Position numbers and translations under genes: made by a program. Positions 1 through 4,472 of a stretch of 5,188 nucleotides of DNA are shown here, in pieces (within the stretch, counting starts at the first letter, position 1; every line of letters starts with the position of its first letter). The notes under the pieces are model-generated. The model was given only the letters and a program-made list of their open reading frames with translations. It was not told the origin of the DNA and made no database searches. The stretch comes from Bacteroidales bacterium UBA5621 (lineage in GTDB: Bacteria > Bacteroidota > Bacteroidia > Bacteroidales > VadinHA17), in contig DIKJ01000180.1 of the NCBI GenBank assembly GCA_002424525.1, forward strand, positions 11,861-17,048. Reading direction: 5' to 3'.

Positions 1-20
1 CCGTTGGCTTTAGCCAACGG
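1..20. repeat. REP palindrome, left copy
   Basis: Perfect palindrome ccgttggctttagccaacgg, with 9-bp arms around a 2-nt centre. In RNA or single-stranded DNA it would fold as a 7-8 bp stem with a small loop. It is identical to 729-748, and the next ten bases (aaaagggaat) match the bases after that copy (atcagggaat) at eight positions. The left flank is outside the window. Confidence 0.85.
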
Positions 21-44
21 AAAAGGGAATCCCCATTGTTACAG

Positions 45-54
45 GGCTTTAGCC
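45..54. repeat. short palindrome ggctttagcc, REP-like fragment
   Basis: The ten-base sequence ggctttagcc reproduces the centre of the 20-nt palindrome at 1-20 (bases 6-15) but lacks its outer arms. It may be a decayed REP copy or chance. Its support is its position between two other REP-like sequences. Confidence 0.35.
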
Positions 55-67
55 GAATATAAGGGCA

Positions 68-81
68 TCAGATGAAGCTGA
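68..81 (+). repeat. degenerate REP core, left side
   Basis: tcagatgaagctga matches bases 653-666 of the downstream REP hairpin (tcagctgaagctga) at 13 of 14 positions, in the same orientation. The outer arm bases of the hairpin (ccg/cgg) are not kept, so this copy would fold poorly. It looks like a decayed repeat upstream of the transposase gene. Confidence 0.4.
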
Positions 82-119
82 ATCAGATCAAAGAATAAAT
101 ATCTTTTGTGCTTAAAATA

Positions 120-151
120 TTTGCACATCTCACATATTCTGCTTAGCTTTA
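120..151 (+). promoter_or_regulatory. candidate Bacteroidota promoter for the transposase
   Basis: TTTG at 120-123 and TAGCTTTA at 144-151 are separated by 20 bp. They fit the Bacteroidota -33 TTTG / -7 TAnnTTTG pattern, with one mismatch at the last base of the -7 box. A transcript would start near 157-160, about 20 nt before the ATG at 180. The region is AT-rich, so a chance match is possible. Confidence 0.35.
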
Positions 152-179
152 ATATGTTAATCGCTTGCATTTCTGTGCT

Positions 180-614
180 ATGTCATATTTGAGGATTCTG
201 GTTCATTGCGTATGGACCACAAAAAAGAGAATTCCTTATTTGAGAGATCAGATAAGAAATGAAATCATTTCACATATCCGTGAAAATGCTAAACTAAAGG
301 GGATATGTATCGATCACATTAATGGTTATCATGAACATCTTCATGCTCTGATATCATTAGGAGGTCAACAGAATATTTCTGAGGTAATGCAGAAGATAAA
401 AGGGGAAAGTTCTTTCTGGATCAACAAAAACAGATTAACCAGGTTGAAGTTTGAATGGCAGGATGATTATTGGGCAGTTTCTATCGGGATGAATCAGTTA
501 GAAATTCTGAGAGTATATATCCGGAAACAGGTTGAGCATCACCAGAAAGTTTCTTTTGAAGATGAATTAAATAAGCTAATTGAGGAATACAAATTAGAAA
601 GAGTGAGGGACTAA
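180..614 (+). CDS. REP-associated tyrosine transposase (IS200-like, Y1/HUH)
   Basis: A 144-residue single-domain protein of the Y1_Tnp superfamily, which cuts single-stranded DNA through a covalent phosphotyrosine link; RAYT members act on REP hairpins. The start MSYLRILVHCVWTTKKR is typical of the family. The metal-binding HUH motif is His53-Leu54-His55 within HEHLH (51-55). The family's FEWQDDYWAVSIG block lies at 91-103. The catalytic Tyr is most likely Tyr113 in VYIRKQVEHHQ, which closely resembles the usual YIRNQEEHH. Length is normal and the frame is intact, so it is probably functional. I chose ATG at 180 over the upstream in-frame TTG at 165 because homologues begin with this MSY-type sequence. 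No Shine-Dalgarno is visible. It is more AT-rich than the two large genes to its right. The REP hairpins around it support RAYT over ordinary IS200 TnpA. Confidence 0.9.
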   Translation: MSYLRILVHCVWTTKKRIPYLRDQIRNEIISHIRENAKLKGICIDHINGYHEHLHALISLGGQQNISEVMQKIKGESSFWINKNRLTRLKFEWQDDYWAVSIGMNQLEILRVYIRKQVEHHQKVSFEDELNKLIEEYKLERVRD

Positions 615-620
615 AGTCCC
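607..620. repeat. 14-nt palindrome spanning the transposase stop codon
   Basis: gggactaaagtccc is a perfect palindrome with 6-bp arms and an aa centre. The TAA stop (612-614) lies in the middle, so the last codons of the gene form the left arm. In mRNA it would be a short GC-capped hairpin at the end of translation; no T-tract follows, so it is not a standard terminator. It is followed by a run of seven G (630-636). Confidence 0.6.
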
Positions 621-649
621 AAGACAATAGGGGGGGTAGCCTCAGCAGT

Positions 650-677
650 CCGTCAGCTGAAGCTGACGGCAATTGAG
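650..677 (+). repeat. REP hairpin, forward unit of an inverted pair
   Basis: Perfect 20-nt palindrome ccgtcagctgaagctgacgg (650-669; 9-bp arms) followed by the tail caattgag (670-677). It has the same architecture as the minus-strand unit at 748-721. The two agree at 22 of 28 positions, and four of the six differences are paired compensatory changes in the stem. A GTAG tetranucleotide, the kind found 5' of classical enterobacterial REPs, is at 636-639, but it is 10 nt from the stem rather than adjacent, so its meaning is uncertain. Confidence 0.75.
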
Positions 678-720
678 TTATTTTTAGAAATTATTTGTGA
701 CAGAATCTCTCAATATTGCA

Positions 721-748
721 CTCATTTGCCGTTGGCTTTAGCCAACGG
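721..748 (-). repeat. REP hairpin, reverse unit of an inverted pair
   Basis: On the minus strand this reads ccgttggctaaagccaacgg followed by caaatgag. It is the inverted partner of 650-677 with 43 bp between them, a BIME-like arrangement. The palindrome (729-748) is identical to 1-20. It starts 27 bp past the stop of the minus-strand dehydrogenase gene, so it could also serve as a 3' mRNA hairpin for that gene; no U-tract follows on either strand. Confidence 0.75.
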
Positions 749-775
749 ATCAGGGAATGAAGGTTTTGCAGATGT

Positions 776-1924
776 TTATTGAGCTGTGATCTGAAGTATT
801 CGCCCCGGGTTCTCAACTGATACATATATAGATCCGTCAGGTGCCTGGATAACATTTCTGACCCTTCCGGAATTGCTCAGCAGAACCTGTTCTTCAGTTA
901 TCTTATTATTTATTACCACACATCTGTAAAGTTTCTGGGAGGCGAGCCCGCTTACCAGCAGGTTACCCTTCCATGACCTGAAAGTGTCGCTGGTAATGAA
1001 TGCCATCCCGCAAATACCGATTGAAGGCGTCCAGGTGTAGAGAGGCGCTGTGATGCCAGCTGCGGTGTGACCCGATGATATGGCGGAACCATCGTAATTA
1101 ACCCCGATGGAATATGCCGGCCAGCCGTAGTTGGCCCCCTTTACAATAATATTAATCTCATCACCACCTCTCGGACCATGTTCAGTCTGCCAGATCTTTC
1201 CAGTTTCAGGATGAATGGCTAAACCCTGAGGATTCCGGTGACCGTATGAAAAGATAGTTCCTGGACCGGCATTTCCGCTGAAGACCGGATTATCGCCAGG
1301 AATAGTGCCATCATCCCTCAGCCTGTGTATCTTACCCCAGTCTGAGGTGAGATCCAGTGCATTATTGTTTCCGCTGTTCGGGCCTCCGTAACTTGAGCTT
1401 CCCCCTTCCCCGACGCTCAAATAGAGATAGCCATCCCTGTCGAACACGATGCGGGATCCGTAGTGACCATACCATGTGTTTGATCCATTGGTGGAAAAGA
1501 GATTTTCGATATTTCCGACCTGATTATTGTCGATTTTAAAGCGAATTAATCTCAGTTGCCCGCCACCTCCAGGATTTACTGCAGAATAGGATGCATAAAT
1601 CCATCCATTGGTTGAATATTCAGGATGTACCCTGACGTCAAGCAATCCTCCCTGTCCGGTTGAAAGAACTGCTGGAAAACCTGAAATCTCGGTTACGGTT
1701 TCATTGGTTTTCCTGTATAGCTTTCCCCTCTTCTCACCAAAAATAAGGTCTCCGTCCGGAAGGAAATCCATTCCCCATATAATTTCATAACCGGTCAAAA
1801 CAGGTTTCACCTCTGTTTGCGGAAACCCCGGGAGTGGTGTGTTCGGATCCCCTGGAGCCTCTTTACTGCACGAGCTGAGAAAGAGTATGCTTAAGCTAAT
1901 AATAATCAACACTTTTGTTCTCAT
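776..1924 (-). CDS. PQQ-dependent sugar dehydrogenase family lipoprotein
   Basis: A 382-residue six-bladed beta-propeller of the soluble glucose/aldose dehydrogenase (GSDH) family, which oxidises sugars with pyrroloquinoline quinone. Residues 1-18 form a lipoprotein signal with lipobox LSSC and lipidation Cys19, so it is probably an envelope lipoprotein. Family motifs in order: WGMDFLPDGDLIFGEKRG (50-67); GQGGLLDVRVHP (90-101), with Gln91 at the PQQ-contacting Gln position; GHYGSRIVF (153-161), with His154 at the catalytic base position; GHRNPQGLAIHP (228-239), Arg230-Asn231; EHGPRGGDEIN (248-258), where Gly250-Pro251 match the calcium-binding loop; NYGWP (265-269); and GRVRNVIQAPDGSIYV (353-368), Arg354/Arg356. 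The PQQ-contacting Lys of the Acinetobacter enzyme appears to be Ala328. Start is the ATG preceding a clear signal peptide. It is convergent with the transposase and divergent from the ligase. Substrate cannot be read from sequence, and no PQQ synthesis genes are in view. Confidence 0.88.
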   Translation of the reverse strand: MRTKVLIIISLSILFLSSCSKEAPGDPNTPLPGFPQTEVKPVLTGYEIIWGMDFLPDGDLIFGEKRGKLYRKTNETVTEISGFPAVLSTGQGGLLDVRVHPEYSTNGWIYASYSAVNPGGGGQLRLIRFKIDNNQVGNIENLFSTNGSNTWYGHYGSRIVFDRDGYLYLSVGEGGSSSYGGPNSGNNNALDLTSDWGKIHRLRDDGTIPGDNPVFSGNAGPGTIFSYGHRNPQGLAIHPETGKIWQTEHGPRGGDEINIIVKGANYGWPAYSIGVNYDGSAISSGHTAAGITAPLYTWTPSIGICGMAFITSDTFRSWKGNLLVSGLASQKLYRCVVINNKITEEQVLLSNSGRVRNVIQAPDGSIYVSVENPGRILQITAQ

Positions 1925-1935
1925 ATATAATAATT

Positions 1936-1947
1936 AACAAATTTGTT
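1936..1947. promoter_or_regulatory. 12-bp palindrome aacaaatttgtt upstream of the dehydrogenase gene
   Basis: Perfect 12-bp palindrome, 11 bp upstream of the dehydrogenase start codon on the minus strand. The position fits an operator or a structure in the mRNA leader. The 11-mer taacaaatttg covering most of it (1935-1945) recurs at 4128-4138 upstream of the dodecin gene. AT-rich palindromes occur by chance in such regions, so the regulatory role is a guess. Confidence 0.3.
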
Positions 1948-1966
1948 CGTGATTAGGTTCAATCCG

Positions 1967-1996
1967 TCGGGTGGATGTGCGACTTATGCAACCCGA
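1967..1996. repeat. imperfect 30-bp inverted repeat in the divergent intergenic region
   Basis: tcgggt (1967-1972) pairs with acccga (1991-1996). Inside, tgc (1978-1980) pairs with gca (1988-1990) around a 7-nt loop, leaving a 5-nt bulge on the left arm only. It is GC-rich in an otherwise AT-rich spacer between two divergent genes, which makes it stand out. It could be another repeat family, or an operator or leader structure for the dehydrogenase gene. Confidence 0.4.
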
Positions 1997-2098
1997 TTAA
2001 GCATGTTTTATAGAATTGTTCTTTTCAATTGGGTTATAATTCGTAATTTTAATGAAGCCATTTAAACCTGTGCCTGTTATAAACCAATAAAGATCACG

Positions 2099-4012
2099 AT
2101 GAGAACAATAATCGAGCTGCTGGAAAACAGCGTGCAGAAGTATCCCGACAATCCCTATCTCTTTGAGAAGAAAACAGAAAAGTATGAGTCCGTTACTTTC
2201 AAAGAGACCAGAGAGCAGGTTTACAAGGTAGCTGCCGGATTGCTGGCTCTTGGCATCCGCAAGGGCGACAGGATCGCACTAATATCTGAGTCACGTACTG
2301 ACTGGGTGATCAGCGAGTTGGGCATACTGCATTCAGGAGCAGTCAACGTTCCACTTTCAATTCTGCTCAAGGAGGGTGCCGACCTGAAATTCAGGCTTGA
2401 ACATTCTGAGACACGATGGGTGATCGTCTCGGGTAACCAGCTGTATAAAATCAGGTCCATAATAAAGGAGCTTAAGGACCTTGAGAAAGTGATCCTCCTT
2501 GATCCGTGCGAGAGCTACGAAAAGGATGAGATCTTTATGGGAGATGTAAAGAAATCAGGGGAAGAGTACCTTGAAAAAAATTATGAAAAATTAATTAAAG
2601 CAATGAAAGATGTCGGTCCTGATGATAATGCAAATATCTGCTATACATCCGGGACGACTGCTGACCCGAAGGGTATTATTCTTACACACAGGAATTATAC
2701 GGCCAATATTGAACAAACTCTTTCTTTAATGGATGTTCCGGAATGGTGGACAACGCTCCTGATACTGCCATGGGACCATTCCTTTGCCCACACTGTGGGG
2801 ATTTACATTATGATGGCCACCGGAGCCAGCCTGGCAGCTGTTCAATCCGGCAAGTCATACCTCGACAGCCTGAAGAATATCCCGGGGAACATCAGGGAGA
2901 TCAGGCCGGTCTTTCTGCTGAGCGCCCCGGCCCTGGCTAAAAACCTCCGTAAAGGAATCGAAAAGGGGATCAGGGACAAAGGCAGCCTGATAGAAGGACT
3001 GTTCAATAATGCTTTAAAGATCGCTTATAGTTATAATGGTCTGGGATGGGATAGGGGGAAAGGACTTAAGATCTTTCTTAAAGCTTTGTATAAGCTCTAT
3101 GATATGATTCTGTTTAAAAAGATCAGAGCCAGTTTTGGAGGAAGACTGCAGTTTTTCTTTGGAGGGGCAGCCCTGCTGGACATTGAGCTTCAGCGGTTCT
3201 TTTATGCAATAGGCATACCCATGCTGCAGGGTTATGGTTTGTCGGAAGCATCCCCTGTTATTTCCGGCAACACTGAAAAAAGACACAAACTCGGATCATC
3301 AGGTATGGTGGTTAAATACCTGGATCTGAAAATCTGTGATGAAGACGGGAATGAAATGCCGGCAGGGAGCAAGGGTGAAATTATAGTCAGGGGTGAGAAT
3401 GTCATGAAGGGTTACTGGAAGAACGAAAAGGCAACCAGCGAAACAATCCGGGACGGATGGCTCCATACCGGCGATATGGGATATGTCGATAACGACGGGT
3501 TCCTGTATGTGCTTGGCAGGTTCAAAAGTCTTCTGATCTCCGACGACGGGGAGAAATATAGTCCGGAAGGTATTGAGGAAACGATAACCGACAGATCACA
3601 ATATATTGACCAGTTCATGCTTTACAACAACCAGAGCAAATATACGTCTGCCCTGCTCGTGCCCAACAGGGAAGCATTACTGAGATGGGCAAAGGATAAG
3701 AACATCAGCCTTTCTGATAAAAAAGGGCAGGAGGCAGTATTGCTCGAGATTGAGTCGGTGATCAATCAGTATAAAGAGGGTGGAATATATGGTGACCTGT
3801 TTCCCGCAAGATGGCTCCCTGCTGCTGTTGCTATCCTCGATGAGCCGTTCAGCATGGATAATACCCTCCTGAACAGTACAGGTAAAATGGTAAGAGCGAA
3901 AATAACAGAGAGGCATAAGGATAAAATAGACTACCTGTATACCCCTGAAGCCAAGAATATTGTGAATCCGCAAAATATTGATGCGATTAAGAAAGTCCTG
4001 AACATAACTTAG
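2099..4012 (+). CDS. long-chain fatty-acid--CoA ligase (AMP-binding, ANL superfamily)
   Basis: A complete 637-residue acyl-CoA synthetase of the AMP-dependent synthetase superfamily, activating a carboxylic acid as acyl-AMP and then transferring it to CoA. Core motifs in order: P-loop YTSGTTADPKG (182-192), with Ala188 where Gly is usual; ILPWDHSFA (222-230); FFFGGAALL (352-360); adenine/acyl-site QGYGLSE (377-383); GWLHTGDMGYVDNDGF (453-468), with ribose-binding Asp459; hinge region VLGRFKSLLISDDGEKYSP (471-489); and STGKMVR (593-599), with Lys596 in the place of the catalytic Lys of the C-terminal domain. Length and the insert between 280 and 350 fit the COG1022 long-chain group. No signal peptide or membrane segment is visible, so it is cytoplasmic or peripheral. 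It likely feeds exogenous or recycled fatty acids into lipid synthesis. Start ATG has no Shine-Dalgarno. It appears monocistronic: 192 bp follow before the next gene. Exact chain-length preference is unknown. Confidence 0.9.
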   Translation: MRTIIELLENSVQKYPDNPYLFEKKTEKYESVTFKETREQVYKVAAGLLALGIRKGDRIALISESRTDWVISELGILHSGAVNVPLSILLKEGADLKFRLEHSETRWVIVSGNQLYKIRSIIKELKDLEKVILLDPCESYEKDEIFMGDVKKSGEEYLEKNYEKLIKAMKDVGPDDNANICYTSGTTADPKGIILTHRNYTANIEQTLSLMDVPEWWTTLLILPWDHSFAHTVGIYIMMATGASLAAVQSGKSYLDSLKNIPGNIREIRPVFLLSAPALAKNLRKGIEKGIRDKGSLIEGLFNNALKIAYSYNGLGWDRGKGLKIFLKALYKLYDMILFKKIRASFGGRLQFFFGGAALLDIELQRFFYAIGIPMLQGYGLSEASPVISGNTEKRHKLGSSGMVVKYLDLKICDEDGNEMPAGSKGEIIVRGENVMKGYWKNEKATSETIRDGWLHTGDMGYVDNDGFLYVLGRFKSLLISDDGEKYSPEGIEETITDRSQYIDQFMLYNNQSKYTSALLVPNREALLRWAKDKNISLSDKKGQEAVLLEIESVINQYKEGGIYGDLFPARWLPAAVAILDEPFSMDNTLLNSTGKMVRAKITERHKDKIDYLYTPEAKNIVNPQNIDAIKKVLNIT

Positions 4013-4096
4013 CTTAGGTTGACTCTGGCTAATCAGAATTGCTTTAGCTCTTCCCACCTGAATAAAGACTGATCCTTAAATCCTTGCTTTGTTGTT

Positions 4097-4111
4097 CCTG
4101 ATCAGATCAGG
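4097..4111. promoter_or_regulatory. 15-bp palindrome cctgatcagatcagg
   Basis: Perfect palindrome with 7-bp arms (cctgatc / gatcagg) around a single A. It lies 85 bp after the ligase stop and 93 bp before the dodecin start. The near-continuous symmetry and the lack of a following T-run argue for a protein-binding site rather than an intrinsic terminator, but neither is shown. Confidence 0.4.
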
Positions 4112-4120
4112 GTAAATGAT

Positions 4121-4153
4121 AATTATGTAACAAATTTGAAAAATTATGTAACA
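4121..4153 (+). repeat. pair of 12-bp direct repeats aattatgtaaca
   Basis: aattatgtaaca occurs at 4121-4132 and exactly again at 4142-4153. The start-to-start distance is 21 bp, two turns of the helix, so both copies face the same side of the DNA. The second copy abuts the expected -33 region of the candidate dodecin promoter. This is the usual layout for a tandem activator or repressor site. No regulator is identified. Confidence 0.5.
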
Positions 4154-4173
4154 TTTTTACCGGAGTCAGTGGT

Positions 4174-4181
4174 TAGTTTTG
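4174..4181 (+). promoter_or_regulatory. Bacteroidota -7 box upstream of the dodecin gene
   Basis: TAGTTTTG is an exact match to TAnnTTTG. It predicts transcription start near 4187-4190 and a leader of roughly 15-18 nt before the ATG at 4205. No TTTG is found at the correct -33 spacing; the region there is cattttt, so the promoter may depend on a factor binding the direct repeats just upstream. Confidence 0.45.
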
Positions 4182-4204
4182 ATAGTTGAACTAAAAAAAA
4201 CATT

Positions 4205-4411
4205 ATGCCGGTAAAAAAAGTGATTGAAATTATGGCATCATCCCCAAAAAGCTGGGAGGATGCTGCAGGTATTGCAGTCAGGACAGCAGCCAAAACTGTC
4301 AAAGGGCTCAAATCAATTTATGTTCATCATATGAGCGCTGTCGTAAAAGACAATAAGATTACAGAATATCGCATTAACGCCAAGATTACTTTTGATGTCC
4401 TGAACGAATAA
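4205..4411 (+). CDS. dodecin family protein (small flavin-binding protein)
   Basis: A 68-residue protein of the dodecin family, whose members form hollow dodecamers that bind flavins or related molecules and buffer the free flavin pool in the cytoplasm. The N-terminal VIEIMASSPKSWEDAAGIAV (5-24) is close to the family's KVIEVVGSSPxSWEDA signature. The remainder follows the family's beta-alpha-beta-beta plan: helix about 16-33, strands about 36-48 and 52-66. Length is normal. By-eye alignment to Halobacterium dodecin puts Ser37 where flavin-stacking Trp36 lies and Arg56 where Gln55 lies. This SIYV-type sequence resembles other Bacteroidota dodecins, so ligand use may differ from the archaeal protein. 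Its own -7 box and upstream direct repeats suggest independent regulation. The radical SAM gene begins 61 bp downstream on the same strand with no clear terminator between, so the two may be co-transcribed. Confidence 0.9.
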   Translation: MPVKKVIEIMASSPKSWEDAAGIAVRTAAKTVKGLKSIYVHHMSAVVKDNKITEYRINAKITFDVLNE

Positions 4412-4472
4412 CTGATTGGATGACTTTCTGGAATCAACTACTCCTGGTTCCGTTTCAAAAGCGTAAATTTTC

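Larger units (their letters stand above)
1..758 (+). mobile_element. RAYT/REP element: IS200-like transposase gene flanked by REP-type palindromes
   Basis: A Y1 transposase gene sits between two copies of a 30-bp sequence (1-30 and 729-758; 28 of 30 bases identical, differing only at 22/750 and 23/751). Each copy begins with the same 20-nt perfect palindrome. Further short palindromes lie between gene and edges: ggctttagcc at 45-54, a degenerate core at 68-81, one across the stop codon at 607-620, and a REP hairpin at 650-669. RAYT proteins are known to be flanked by REP hairpins that they bind and cleave. Taking 1-758 as one unit is inference: the window starts on the first base of the left palindrome, so the true left edge may lie outside. 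No classical IS ends or target-site duplication are visible, as expected for this family. Confidence 0.6.

Noticed and set aside
165..179. TTG at 165 as the transposase start, adding five residues (MHFCA)
   Set aside because: ATG at 180 gives the family-typical N-terminus MSYLRILVH and the right spacing from the candidate promoter; the five extra residues match nothing known.
729..748. Rho-independent terminator for the dehydrogenase gene
   Set aside because: The hairpin is strong, but neither strand has a following T-tract, and the sequence is a repeat also present at 1-20. Kept as a REP element.
2014..2051. Promoter for the acyl-CoA ligase (TAATTTTA at 2044-2051) and a small inverted repeat aattg/caatt at 2014-2030
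   Set aside because: The -7-like box has a mismatch and there is no TTTG at proper spacing; the inverted repeat has only five AT-rich pairs.
3014..3286. Minus-strand open frame of 90 codons inside the ligase gene
   Set aside because: It lies opposite the conserved ligase coding sequence, has no recognisable domain, and is a shadow of the real frame; the other short antisense frames in this gene are rejected for the same reason.
4028..4048. Hairpin gctaa/ttagc after the ligase stop as a terminator
   Set aside because: Only five pairs with an 11-nt loop and no following T-run.
4464..4471. TAAATTTT just before the radical SAM start as a -7 box
   Set aside because: The last base mismatches and it would place transcription start inside the gene.
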